A stretch of DNA of 12,233 nucleotides from Solirubrobacterales bacterium (lineage in GTDB: Bacteria > Actinomycetota > Thermoleophilia > Solirubrobacterales > Solirubrobacteraceae), in the NCBI GenBank assembly GCA_025964065.1, contig JAOPZO010000413.1:1-12233 (forward strand), written 5' to 3'. Below, piece after piece: positions 1 through 6,950 of the stretch (position 1 is the stretch's first letter; each line of letters starts with the position of its first letter). The notes under the pieces are model-generated. The model was not told where the DNA came from. It was given only the letters and a program-made list of their open reading frames with translations, and did not search any database. The position numbers were made by a program, and so were the translations under genes.

Positions 1-1
1 C

Positions 2-934
2 GACGCCGGCGACACCTGCGTCGTGGCGGAGTGCGGCGCCGGCGAGGGGCCCCTCGTCGTGCTCGCGGGCCACTTCGACACGGTCCCGACGCAGGGCAAC
101 CGCCCGGGCCGCCGGGACGCCGAGGCCGTGCACGGGCTGGGCGCGACGGACATGAAGGCCGCGCTCGCGGTGATGGTCGAGACGGGCCTGCTGCTGCGGG
201 ACGCCGGGAAGCGCGTGGCGCTCTGCTTCTTCGGGCGCGAGGAGCTCGGGATCGCCGAGTCCGCGCTCACGCCGCTCCTCGAGCGCGATGCGCTCCTGCG
301 CTCCGCCGACCTCGCGCTCGTCATGGAGCCGACGGACAACGCGCTGCAGGGCGGCTGTCTCGGCAACGTGAACGCCACGTGGACGTTCACGGGCCGCTCG
401 GGCCACTCCGCCCGGCCCTGGCTCGCCGACAACGCCGTCACCCACGCCGCGGCCGGGATCAGCGCGCTGCACGCCGTCCCCGTGGACCGCGTCACCTTCG
501 ACGGGCTCGAGTTCGCCGAGGTCGCCTCGGTGACGAAGGTGGCGGGCGGCATCGCCGAGAACGTCATCCCGGACGAGGTGCGCTGCCACGTGAACTACCG
601 CTACGCGCCGGGGCGCTCGGCGGCGGACGCGGAGGCGCGCATCCACGCGCTCTGCGACCACCCGCAGTCCTCGCTCGCCATCCACTCCAACGCGCCGAGC
701 GGCGCGGTCGCCGTCGGCGAGCCGCTCGTGCAGGAGCTCATCGCGGCCGGCCGGCTCCCCGTCGCGCCCAAGCAGGCCTGGACGCCGGTCGCCGAGTTCG
801 CGCTCGCCGGGGTCCCCGCGGTGAACTTCGGCCCGGGTGACCCCGCCTACGCGCACCGCCGCGACGAGCTCGTCCGCGTCGACGCGCTGCTCCGGAGCGC
901 CCGGACGCTGGAGCGCTTCCTGTGCTCGAGCTGA
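2..934 (+). CDS. dapE: Succinyl-diaminopimelate desuccinylase (M20 metallopeptidase), 5'-truncated by the window
   Basis: Hydrolyses N-succinyl-LL-2,6-diaminopimelate to LL-diaminopimelate and succinate in the cytoplasm (lysine/peptidoglycan precursor synthesis). The frame is open from base 2, so the true start lies upstream; 310 residues are visible and roughly 40-60 N-terminal residues are missing by comparison with the usual family length. M20 metal and catalytic motifs are present in order: GHFDTVP (visible His24, Asp26), GATDMK (Asp50, bridging metal ligand), FFGREELG (Glu80 catalytic base, Glu81 ligand), MEPTDN (Glu109), and near the C-terminus FGPGD...AHRRDE (His285). The insertion/dimerisation domain, starting near NATWTFTGRSGHSA, lies in the middle. 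The stop overlaps the GTG start of the aminotransferase by 13 nt, implying translational coupling. Assignment to DapE rather than another M20 deacylase rests on the motifs together with the adjacent dapC, dapD and dapF. Confidence 0.88.
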   Translation, partial: DAGDTCVVAECGAGEGPLVVLAGHFDTVPTQGNRPGRRDAEAVHGLGATDMKAALAVMVETGLLLRDAGKRVALCFFGREELGIAESALTPLLERDALLRSADLALVMEPTDNALQGGCLGNVNATWTFTGRSGHSARPWLADNAVTHAAAGISALHAVPVDRVTFDGLEFAEVASVTKVAGGIAENVIPDEVRCHVNYRYAPGRSAADAEARIHALCDHPQSSLAIHSNAPSGAVAVGEPLVQELIAAGRLPVAPKQAWTPVAEFALAGVPAVNFGPGDPAYAHRRDELVRVDALLRSARTLERFLCSS

Positions 935-2064
935 ACCCGGTCCTCACCGGGCTGCGGACGTACCCGTTCGTCCGGCTCGGCGAGGCCCGCCGGCGCCTCG
1001 AGGCCGAGGGGGTCGACGTCATCGACTTCGGCATCGGCGAGCCGCGCGAGGAGACCCCGCCCTTCATCCGGCAGGCGCTCGTGGACGCGATCGAGCCCCT
1101 GTCGGCCTACCCGCTCGCGGAGGGGCTGCCCGAGCTGCGGGAGGCCGCGGCGCGCTGGGTCGGCACCCGCTTCGGGGTGGCGCTCGACCCCGCGACGGAG
1201 GTCGTCCCGACGCTCGGCGCGAAGGAGGCGATCTTCTCCCTGGCGCAGGTCGTCGGGCCGGGGAAGGTCGCGCTGACGGTCCCGGGCTACCCCGTGGCCG
1301 AGCGCGGCGCGCTCTTCGCGCACCGGGAGGTCGTCGAGCTGCCGCTCCGCGCGCCGGACTTCCTCCCGGACCTCGACGCGGTCCCGTGGGACGAGCTCGC
1401 GCTGCTGTGGCTGAACTACCCGAACAACCCGACCGCCGCCACGGCGCCGCCGGAGTTCTACGCGCGCGCCGCGGCGCTGGCGCTGGCGCACGACGTGGTC
1501 CTCGCGAGCGACGAGGCGTACTCGGAGCTGTGGTTCGAGGGCGAGGCGCCGGCGAGCGCGCTCCAGGTGCCGGACCGCGCGAACGTCCTCGCGCTCCACA
1601 CGCTCTCCAAGCGCTCCTCGATGCCGGGCTACCGCTCGGGCTTCGTCGCCGGGGACGCCCGGCTGGTCGCCGGCCTGAAGAGCTTCCGCCCGAACGTCGG
1701 CGTCGCACCCCAGACGTTCGTGCAGCGCGCGGCCGTCGCCGCCTGGAGCGACGAGCAGCACGTCGAGGACGTCCGGCGGGTGTACCGCGCGAAGCGCGAG
1801 GCGCTCCTCCCCGCGCTGCTCGAGGCGGGCCTGCGCCCGGCGGGCGGCCACGCGTCGTTCTTCCTCTGGCTCGCGATCCCGGACGGGTGGAGCGGCTCGG
1901 AGGCGTTCGCGATGGCGCTCCTCGACGAGGGCATGGTCGTCGCCCCCGGCGCGTACTTCGGGCCGGCGGGCGAGGGCTACGTGCGCGTGGCGCTCGTCCC
2001 GACGCTGGCGCGCTGCCGTGAGGCGGCGGAGCGCCTCAGTCGTTGGCGTGCAGCACCGCGTTGA
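922..2064 (+). CDS. dapC: Succinyldiaminopimelate aminotransferase (PLP fold type I)
   Basis: Transfers an amino group from glutamate to N-succinyl-2-amino-6-oxopimelate, giving N-succinyl-LL-diaminopimelate, the substrate of the upstream dapE product. 380 residues, class I/II aminotransferase. Visible motifs: DFGIGEP (35-41), SAYPLAEGLPELREA (61-75), NYPNNPT (165-171, substrate/PLP contacts), DEAY (197-200, Asp to the pyridine nitrogen and Tyr to O3'), and HTLSKRSSMPGYRSGF with PLP Schiff-base Lys230. A C-terminal GYVRVALVPT supplies the likely carboxylate-binding Arg. The GTG start at 922 is chosen because it gives the typical N-terminus (LNPVLTGLRTYPF) and because a GGAG lies 8 nt upstream (910-913). 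The gene overlaps dapE by 13 nt at its 5' end and runs 29 bp into the tail of the convergent dapD. A generic aspartate/LL-DAP aminotransferase is the alternative; neighbourhood and family resemblance favour DapC. Confidence 0.86.
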   Translation: MLELNPVLTGLRTYPFVRLGEARRRLEAEGVDVIDFGIGEPREETPPFIRQALVDAIEPLSAYPLAEGLPELREAAARWVGTRFGVALDPATEVVPTLGAKEAIFSLAQVVGPGKVALTVPGYPVAERGALFAHREVVELPLRAPDFLPDLDAVPWDELALLWLNYPNNPTAATAPPEFYARAAALALAHDVVLASDEAYSELWFEGEAPASALQVPDRANVLALHTLSKRSSMPGYRSGFVAGDARLVAGLKSFRPNVGVAPQTFVQRAAVAAWSDEQHVEDVRRVYRAKREALLPALLEAGLRPAGGHASFFLWLAIPDGWSGSEAFAMALLDEGMVVAPGAYFGPAGEGYVRVALVPTLARCREAAERLSRWRAAPR

Positions 2065-3001
2065 GGCCGCCCCACGAGCCGCCGTCGCGGGGTGAGACCT
2101 CGACGGCGCCGCTCTGCGAGTTGCGGCGGAACAGCAGGTTGGAGGCGCCGCTCAGCTCGCCGGCCTTCACCACTTGGCCGTCGGGGTCGGTGACCTTCGT
2201 GCCCGCGGTGAGGTAGAGCCCGGCCTCGACGATGCACTCATCGCCCAGCGAGATCCCGAGGCCGGCGTTCGCGCCGAGCAGGCAGCGCTCGCCGATCGAG
2301 ATGATCGCGGTGCCGCCGCCCGAGAGCGTGCCCATGATCGAGGCGCCGCCGCCGACGTCGGAGCCGTCGCCGACGACCACGCCGGCCGAGATGCGGCCCT
2401 CCACCATCGAGCTGCCCAGCGTCCCGGCATTGAAGTTCACGAAGCCCTCGTGCATGACGGTGGTGCCGTCGGCGAGGTGCGCGCCGAGGCGCACGCGGTC
2501 CGCGTCGGCGATCCGGACGCCGGTGGGCACGACGTAGTCCGTCATCCGCGGGAACTTGTCGACGGAGGTGACGCTGAACGGCAGGCCGCGTGCCCGGGCG
2601 CGGAGCCGGACCGCGGTCAGGTCGGCGGGGTCGACGGGCCCGAGCGTCGTCCAGGCGACGTTCGCGAGCAGGCCGAACTGGCCGTCGAGGTTCAGGCCGT
2701 GCGGCGCGACGAGGCGGTGCGAGAGCAGGTGCAGGCGGAGGTAGACGTCCTGGGCGGAGACGGGCGCGGCGTCGAGGTCGACCTGCACGACCTGCTCCTC
2801 CAGGCGCACGCCGCGGACGTCGTCCTCGCGGTCGAAGGGGGTCGCGCCCGCCCCGAGCGGCTCGAGGTCGTCGGGGATCGCGCCGAGGGCGGGCTCGGGG
2901 AACCAGGCGTCGAGGACGCGGTCCCCGGCAAGGCTCACGAGCGCGACGCCGTGGGCGAGGCGGCCGGTCGGGGTGGCGGGGGTCTCGGCAGCGGAGCTCA
3001 T
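2036..3001 (-). CDS. dapD: 2,3,4,5-tetrahydropyridine-2,6-dicarboxylate N-succinyltransferase, actinobacterial type
   Basis: Uses succinyl-CoA to acylate tetrahydrodipicolinate, committing it to the succinylase branch of diaminopimelate synthesis; cytoplasmic trimer. 321 residues, the length of the actinobacterial (Mycobacterium tuberculosis-like) DapD. An N-terminal alpha/beta domain (about 1-150) is followed by a left-handed beta-helix of hexapeptide repeats (about 160-275: VRIADADRV, AHLADGTTVM, GRISAGVVVGDGSDVGGGASI, CLLGANAGLGISLGDECIV). NFNAGTLGSSMVEGRIS contains Glu201, matching the proposed catalytic Glu of the mycobacterial enzyme. The C-terminus has SNLLFRRNSQSG for CoA binding. The ATG at 3001 is chosen over a frame extending to 3376 because the extra residues would lie inside dapF and look like shadow sequence. 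It starts 13 nt after the dapF stop codon. There is no Shine-Dalgarno; TAGCGT lies 10 nt upstream. The tail overlaps convergent dapC by 29 bp. Confidence 0.92.
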   Translation of the reverse strand: MSSAAETPATPTGRLAHGVALVSLAGDRVLDAWFPEPALGAIPDDLEPLGAGATPFDREDDVRGVRLEEQVVQVDLDAAPVSAQDVYLRLHLLSHRLVAPHGLNLDGQFGLLANVAWTTLGPVDPADLTAVRLRARARGLPFSVTSVDKFPRMTDYVVPTGVRIADADRVRLGAHLADGTTVMHEGFVNFNAGTLGSSMVEGRISAGVVVGDGSDVGGGASIMGTLSGGGTAIISIGERCLLGANAGLGISLGDECIVEAGLYLTAGTKVTDPDGQVVKAGELSGASNLLFRRNSQSGAVEVSPRDGGSWGGLNAVLHAND

Positions 3002-3011
3002 GCGGCCGGGG

Positions 3012-3017
3012 ACGCTA
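3012..3017 (-). promoter_or_regulatory. -10-like TAGCGT overlapping the dapF stop, 10 nt before the dapD ATG
   Basis: On the minus strand the hexamer TAGCGT fits the actinobacterial -10 consensus TANNNT and is followed after 10 nt by the dapD ATG, so a transcript could start at or next to the start codon (leaderless). Its TAG is the dapF stop codon. No clear -35 or Shine-Dalgarno was seen. The coincidence with a stop codon weakens the case for this site taken alone. Confidence 0.4.
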
Positions 3018-3851
3018 CAAGCCCGCGAGCTCGTCGAGCAGCCCGGGCGCGACCTCGCCCGCGTACACCGCGACGGCCCAGCCTGCGAGGTCCACGTGCA
3101 GCGCCTCGTCGACGTCGACGACGAGCTCGCCGCCGTCGAGCTCGACGGTGACGGGCGAGTCCCCGCCCCGCAGCACGTGCGCCACCGCGGCCCCGGTCGC
3201 GCCCGTCCCGGAGGACTGCGTCTCCCCCACGCCGCGCTCGAAGATCCGCGCCCGGATGCGCCCGGGCCCGAGTTGCGTCCACCAGGAGACGTTCGTGCGC
3301 TGTGGGAACAGCTCGGCCTTCTCGATCGCCGGTCCGATGGCGGGGAGGTCGAGCGCCTCGAGCTGCTCGATGTCATCGACGCGGATCGCGCACTGCGGGT
3401 TGCCGATGTGGACGTGCTGGAAGCGGAAGCCCGTGACGATCCCGGTGCCCTCGGCGTCCCCGCTCGGGAACGCGTCGGAGCGGGTCCGTGCGCGGCCCAT
3501 GTCGACGGTGCAGGTCGTGGGCCCCGTGATCGACGGGCGGATCTCCCCGGCCACGGTCTGGATCGAGAAGTGATCCGAGCTCGTCCAGCCGCGGTTGCGG
3601 AGGTAGAGGATCGCCTCGCGCGCGCCGTTGCCGGAGAGCTCGGCCTCCGAGCCGTCGGGGTTGAAGATCCGCAGCCGCGCCACGTAGCCCGGCTCGTCGG
3701 GCGGCTCGAGCTGCAGGATGCCGTCGCCGCCGAGCCCCGTGTGGCGGTCGCAGAGCCGCGCGATGCGCGCGGGCGTCAGGGCGAACGGGAGCGCGTCGCG
3801 CTCGACGATGAGGTAGTCGTTGCCCAGGGCCTGCCACTTCTCGAAGCGCAC
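3015..3851 (-). CDS. dapF: Diaminopimelate epimerase homologue lacking both catalytic cysteines
   Basis: By family, DapF interconverts LL- and meso-diaminopimelate without cofactor, using two cysteines as acid/base pair. 278 residues with two mirror-image lobes. Conserved family motifs: ALGNDYLIVE (8-17), GLGGDGIL (39-46), RIFNPDGSEAELSGNGAR (61-78), GNPQCAI (150-156), RTNVSW (185-190), ERGVGET (205-211) and SGTGATGAA. The position normally occupied by the first catalytic Cys (GNGARC) is Glu79, and that of the second (ETxACGTG) is Ser214. There is no frameshift or stop, and the substrate-binding frame is otherwise kept, so it does not look like decay. The GTG start at 3851 gives the classical N-terminus RFEKWQALGND and lies 10 nt after the miaA stop codon. 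It may be an altered or non-epimerising family member, or an epimerase with other acid/base residues. The dapF symbol denotes family and context; activity is uncertain. Confidence 0.85.
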   Translation of the reverse strand: MRFEKWQALGNDYLIVERDALPFALTPARIARLCDRHTGLGGDGILQLEPPDEPGYVARLRIFNPDGSEAELSGNGAREAILYLRNRGWTSSDHFSIQTVAGEIRPSITGPTTCTVDMGRARTRSDAFPSGDAEGTGIVTGFRFQHVHIGNPQCAIRVDDIEQLEALDLPAIGPAIEKAELFPQRTNVSWWTQLGPGRIRARIFERGVGETQSSGTGATGAAVAHVLRGGDSPVTVELDGGELVVDVDEALHVDLAGWAVAVYAGEVAPGLLDELAGL

Positions 3852-3858
3852 GGGCGGC

Positions 3859-3864
3859 AGGCTA
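3859..3864 (-). promoter_or_regulatory. -10-like TAGCCT overlapping the miaA stop, 7 nt before the dapF GTG
   Basis: On the minus strand TAGCCT matches TANNNT and is followed by 7 nt and then the dapF GTG, the spacing expected for a leaderless message. The TAG is also the miaA stop codon. No Shine-Dalgarno is visible in the 10-nt gap, which makes leaderless or coupled initiation more likely than standard initiation. Confidence 0.4.
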
Positions 3865-4755
3865 CGGGAGGAGCTCTGCCGCGACGTCCGCGGCGGCCCG
3901 GTCGGTGAGGTCGACCCGCTCGACGCCCGGGAGCTTGCGCAGCCAGGTGAGCTGCCGGCGGGCGTACTTCCGCGTGTGGCGTGCCATGGCCTCCGGGTCG
4001 TCGTCCAGGAGGTCCTGGAAGCCCAGCGCCTTGCGGGCGGTCGCGGAGGCGCCGGCCGCGTCGGCGCGGCGGACCTCCTCGGCGGCACCGGCGGCGACCA
4101 TCGCGGTGACCCGCGCGTCGATCGCGGCGTCCAGCGCGGTCCGCTCCATCGTGCAGGCCACGAGCCGGGTCGGGTGGCGGGTCTCCGTCGTCCACAGCTG
4201 GCTCTCCGCGGGCGGCGGACGCAGGGCGCCGAGCGCCTCGAGCTCGAGGGTCCGCACGAGCCGGTGGGTGTCCGTCGGCCGGACGGTGTCCGCGGTCCAC
4301 GGCGCCCGCTCCACGAGCGCGGCATGCGCCCGGAGCGCGCCCTCCCGGGCGATCCGCGCCTCGACCTCCGCCCGGAGGCCCGGCGGCGCCTGGGGCCGCA
4401 GCTCGAGATCGGCGAGCGCCGCGCGGAGGTACAGCCCGGTGCCCCCGACGACGATCGGGGTGGCCCCCTCGGCGAGCAGGGCGTCGATCTCGGCGTGGGC
4501 CAGCTCGGCGTAGCGGCCGGCGGAGAACGTCTCGGTGACCGGGACGATCGAGACGAGCCGGTGCTCGAGCCGCGCCTGCTCCTCCGGGCCCGCGACCCCC
4601 GTCAGCACCTCGAGGCCGGCGTACACCTGCAGCGCGTCCGCCGAGACCGCCACGGGCCGCTCGCCGCGTGCCCGCAGGCGCTCCGCGACGGCGAGGGCGA
4701 GGGCGGTCTTGCCGACCCCCGTGGGGCCGAAGAGGGCGAGGGTCGTGGGCGTCAT
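3862..4755 (-). CDS. miaA: tRNA dimethylallyltransferase (tRNA A37 prenyltransferase), divergent
   Basis: Transfers a dimethylallyl group to N6 of A37 in tRNAs reading UNN codons; its product is the substrate of MiaB, encoded further along at 10666-12006. 297 residues. P-loop GPTGVGKT (10-17), SADALQVYAGLEV (38-50, the DSxQVY motif with Asp40), EHRLVSIVPVTETFSAGRY (equivalent of the HHLID...FSvxdY region), GGTGLYLRA (104-112), RPTDTHRLVRTLEL (159-172) and the C-terminal tRNA-binding RKYARRQLTWLRK (262-274). The usual GTAKP after QVY is replaced and the protein is short, so it is a divergent but complete member. The ATG at 4755 is set by the P-loop position; an upstream frame reaching 4944 is Arg/Pro-rich and unlike the family. 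First gene of the miaA-dapF-dapD run, with 10- and 13-nt gaps downstream. No TANNNT hexamer or good ribosome site was found before it. Confidence 0.9.
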   Translation of the reverse strand: MTPTTLALFGPTGVGKTALALAVAERLRARGERPVAVSADALQVYAGLEVLTGVAGPEEQARLEHRLVSIVPVTETFSAGRYAELAHAEIDALLAEGATPIVVGGTGLYLRAALADLELRPQAPPGLRAEVEARIAREGALRAHAALVERAPWTADTVRPTDTHRLVRTLELEALGALRPPPAESQLWTTETRHPTRLVACTMERTALDAAIDARVTAMVAAGAAEEVRRADAAGASATARKALGFQDLLDDDPEAMARHTRKYARRQLTWLRKLPGVERVDLTDRAAADVAAELLP

Positions 4756-4889
4756 CCGTGGAAGCCATGATGGCCCCCTCGGCCCGGTTCCGCCTGGCCG
4801 AGACCGTGCGTCGCGGTCCCGCGTCCCGTGGCGCCCGTCCCTCCGCCTGGTCGGCCGGCTCATCGAGGTGCCCGAGAAAGGAGGAGGCG

Positions 4890-4905
4890 CACGGTCAGGA
4901 CCGTG
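4890..4905. promoter_or_regulatory. 16-bp inverted repeat between divergent miaA and the FIST gene
   Basis: CACGGTC-AG-GACCGTG is a perfect repeat with 7-bp arms and a 2-bp spacer, 37 bp upstream of the FIST-protein start and just upstream of where its -35 region would lie. It sits in the 187-bp gap between divergent genes, which otherwise shows nothing recognisable except the FIST -10. It could be an operator for a dimeric regulator; no regulator gene is adjacent, so the partner is unknown. Confidence 0.3.
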
Positions 4906-4930
4906 CCATGGGGTGCAGGACCGGCGTGGG

Positions 4931-4936
4931 TACCTT
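4931..4936 (+). promoter_or_regulatory. -10-like TACCTT, 6 nt before the FIST-protein ATG
   Basis: TACCTT matches TANNNT and is the only TA dinucleotide in the intergenic gap. With 6 nt to the ATG, transcription would start at or next to the start codon. The intervening GGGAG is too close to the ATG to be a normal Shine-Dalgarno, which supports leaderless translation. Confidence 0.5.
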
Positions 4937-4942
4937 GGGAGC

Positions 4943-6100
4943 ATGAGCGTCCACGCGGGCAGCGGCCTGTCCCTCCTGCCGGACCCGGCGGCGGCGGCGA
5001 CGGCCGCCGCGAAGGCCGCCCAGGCCCAGCTGGGCCCCTACCCCGCGGACCTCGTGTTCGTCTTCTGCGGCGGCGCCCACCTCGAGGACCCGCAGGTCAC
5101 GCTGGAAGCCATCCACGAGGTGCTCGCTCCGGGGACGCTCGTGGGCTGCGGCGCGGGTGGGGTGCTCGGGAACGGCTGCGAGGTCGAGGCCGGCACCGCG
5201 ATCAGCGTGTGGGCGGCGCACCTGGACGGCGGCCGCGCGGAGGGCTTCCACGCGGCCGTCGAGCAGCTCGACGAGGCGATCGCCATCGAGGGCTTCCCCG
5301 AGCTCGAGGGGGCCAGCGCGCTCGTCCTGCTGCCCGATCCCTACACCTTCCCCACCGATCGCGTCCTCGCCGAGCTGCCCGGCGCCGCGCCCGGCGTGCC
5401 GGTGCTCGGGGGCCTCGCGAGCGGGCGCTGGGGCGACGGCGCCGCGCTCTTCTTCGACCGGGAGCTCCACAGGAGCGGAGCGGTCGGCGTCCGCCTCGAC
5501 GGCCTCGAGGTGCTGCCGTGCGTCTCGCAGGGCGCCGCGCCCGTCGGCCCGGAGCTCACGGTCACGGCCGGGGAGGGCAACCTCATCCTCGAGCTCGCCG
5601 GGCGGCCCGCGCTCGAGCGGCTGCGCGAGGCGGTCGACGAGCTCACCGAGCAGGAGCGCGAGATGCTCACGGGCGGCCTGCTGCTCGGGATCGTCATCGA
5701 CGCGGGCAAGCCCGAGTTCGAGCAGGGCGACTTCCTCGTGCGTGGACTGCTCGGCGCGGATCCCGACAAGGGCGCCATCGCCGTCGGCGCGCCCGTGGCG
5801 CCGGGGACGATCGTGCGCCTCCACGCCCGCGACGCCGGCTCGGCCGACCTCGACCTGCGCGAGGCCCTCGGCCTCCGCAGGCTCGCGCTGGGCGGCGCGG
5901 CGCCCGCCGGGGCGCTCGTCTTCACCTGCAACGGCCGCGGGCGCGGCCTCTTCGGGCTCGGCGACCACGACGCCAGCGCGGTCGCGGAGCTCCTCGGGAA
6001 CGCCCCGAGCGCCGGCTTCTTCGCCGCGGGCGAGATCGGGCCGGTCGGCGGCGAGGCGTTCCTCCACAGCTTCACCGCCACGATCGCCGTCTTCGCCTGA
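4943..6100 (+). CDS. FIST-domain protein (FIST_N plus FIST_C), putative small-ligand sensor
   Basis: 385 residues. FIST domains are predicted ligand-binding input modules, often fused to signalling outputs; here they stand alone with no output domain, membrane segment or signal peptide. The N-terminal FIST domain spans about 30-205: ADLVFVFCGGAHLEDP, LVGCGAGGVLGNGCEVEAGTAISVW, VPVLGGLASG (152-161) and VGVRLDG. The FIST_C domain spans about 215-385, with VRGLLGADPDKGAIAVG (266-282), FTCNGRGRGLFG (327-338), GFFAAGEIGPVGG (358-370) and the closing LHSFTATIAVF. The ATG at 4943 is supported by TACCTT 6 nt upstream and by frame quality; in-frame sequence further upstream is Arg-rich and not conserved-looking. 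It is divergent from miaA and followed after 58 bp by an SDR gene with its own candidate promoter. The ligand and role cannot be told from the sequence. Confidence 0.85.
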   Translation: MSVHAGSGLSLLPDPAAAATAAAKAAQAQLGPYPADLVFVFCGGAHLEDPQVTLEAIHEVLAPGTLVGCGAGGVLGNGCEVEAGTAISVWAAHLDGGRAEGFHAAVEQLDEAIAIEGFPELEGASALVLLPDPYTFPTDRVLAELPGAAPGVPVLGGLASGRWGDGAALFFDRELHRSGAVGVRLDGLEVLPCVSQGAAPVGPELTVTAGEGNLILELAGRPALERLREAVDELTEQEREMLTGGLLLGIVIDAGKPEFEQGDFLVRGLLGADPDKGAIAVGAPVAPGTIVRLHARDAGSADLDLREALGLRRLALGGAAPAGALVFTCNGRGRGLFGLGDHDASAVAELLGNAPSAGFFAAGEIGPVGGEAFLHSFTATIAVFA

Positions 6101-6144
6101 GCCGCCGGCCGTGGCGCCGCCGCGGGGTGCCCGCTGGCGAGCCG

Positions 6145-6150
6145 TAGGAT
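6145..6150 (+). promoter_or_regulatory. -10-like TAGGAT, 8 nt before the first SDR gene
   Basis: TAGGAT matches TANNNT closely (TAnnaT) and lies 8 nt before the ATG at 6159, in a 58-bp gap otherwise almost free of A/T. No convincing Shine-Dalgarno lies at normal spacing, so a leaderless transcript is likely. Confidence 0.5.
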
Positions 6151-6158
6151 CCCGCGCC

Positions 6159-6950
6159 ATGCTCCTCTCCGGCAAGACGATCCTGCTCACGGGCGCCACG
6201 GGCGGGATCGGGCACGCGATCGCGCGGCGCCTGCACGCCGACGGCGCACGGCTCGTCCTGACCGGCCGCCGCACGGACGTGCTCGAGCCGCTCGCGGAGG
6301 AGCTCGGCGCGCAGTCGCTCGCCGTCGACCTCGCCGACCGCGACGCGGTCGCCCGCCTCGCGGAGGAGTGCGCCGACGTGGACGTCCTCATCGCCAACGC
6401 GGCGCTTCCGGCCTCCGGCCCGCTGACGTCGTTCTCGGTCGACGAGCTCGACCGCGCGCTCGACGTCAACCTCCGCGCGCCGATCCTGCTCGCCCACGCG
6501 ATGGCTCCGCGCATGGCCGCGCGCCGTAGCGGTCACCTGCTGTTCGTCTCGAGCCTCTCGGGCAAGGCCGGGAGCGCAGGCACCTCGATGTACTCGGCGA
6601 CGAAGTTCGGCCTCCGGGGCTTCGGCCAGGGGCTGCGCGAGGACCTGCGGCCCCACGGGGTCGGGGTGAGCGTCGTGTTCCCCGGCTTCATCTCCGACGC
6701 CGGGATGTTCGCCGACACCGGCGTGACGCTCCCGCGCGGCGTCGGCACGAGCACCCCGGAAGCGGTCGCCGACGGCGTGGCGACCGCGATCACACGGAAC
6801 CGCGGCGAGGTCGACGTCGCGCCGCTGCCGATGCGCCTCGGCACGAAGTTCGCGGGCGTCGCCCCGGAGATCAGCGCCCACGTCCAGCGCCGCGCCGGCT
6901 CCGGCGAGATCGCCGCCAACATGGCGGCGAACCAGACGACGAAGCGCTAG
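6159..6950 (+). CDS. Short-chain dehydrogenase/reductase (classical SDR)
   Basis: 263-residue cytoplasmic NAD(P)-dependent oxidoreductase; substrate unknown. Rossmann cofactor motif TGATGGIG (11-18), Arg37/Arg38 after the second strand (TGRRTD) suggesting NADP(H), the acidic VDLAD (56-60), IANAAL (79-83; the usual NNAG reads NAAL), Asn104 in VNL, catalytic Ser132 in VSSLSG, Tyr145 and Lys149 in YSATK. After the active site FPGFISDAGMF (174-184) and a lid of about 40 residues form the substrate pocket. The Ala-rich and basic C-terminus (NMAANQTTKR) is not typical core sequence. It is preceded by the FIST gene on the same strand and has its own -10-like hexamer. Its stop shares the bases CTAG with the stop of the convergent zinc-ribbon gene. 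The second SDR downstream is clearly different in sequence, so these are not recent duplicates. Confidence 0.9.
   Translation: MLLSGKTILLTGATGGIGHAIARRLHADGARLVLTGRRTDVLEPLAEELGAQSLAVDLADRDAVARLAEECADVDVLIANAALPASGPLTSFSVDELDRALDVNLRAPILLAHAMAPRMAARRSGHLLFVSSLSGKAGSAGTSMYSATKFGLRGFGQGLREDLRPHGVGVSVVFPGFISDAGMFADTGVTLPRGVGTSTPEAVADGVATAITRNRGEVDVAPLPMRLGTKFAGVAPEISAHVQRRAGSGEIAANMAANQTTKR

Noticed and set aside
3002..3376. N-terminal extension of DapD to 3376
   Set aside because: The added 125 residues are Ser/Arg/Pro-rich and lie within dapF in another frame; the 321-residue form matches the family length.
3015..3851. dapF as a pseudogene because of the missing cysteines
   Set aside because: The frame is uninterrupted, all other motifs are kept and spacing to its neighbours is tight; this is substitution, not decay.
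3865..3875. A lysine riboswitch or other leader upstream of the dap genes
   Set aside because: The gaps between these genes are only 10 and 13 nt, and the minus-strand run begins with miaA; there is no room for a riboswitch.
4756..4944. N-terminal extension of MiaA to 4944
   Set aside because: It would place 63 Arg/Pro-rich residues before the P-loop and overlap the FIST start and promoter; MiaA proteins begin just before the P-loop.
4895..6514. 539-residue open frame on the minus strand opposite the FIST and SDR genes
   Set aside because: It is antisense to two genes with clear domain motifs, is low-complexity Arg/Ala/Glu-rich sequence, and has no family motif; it is a by-product of high GC.
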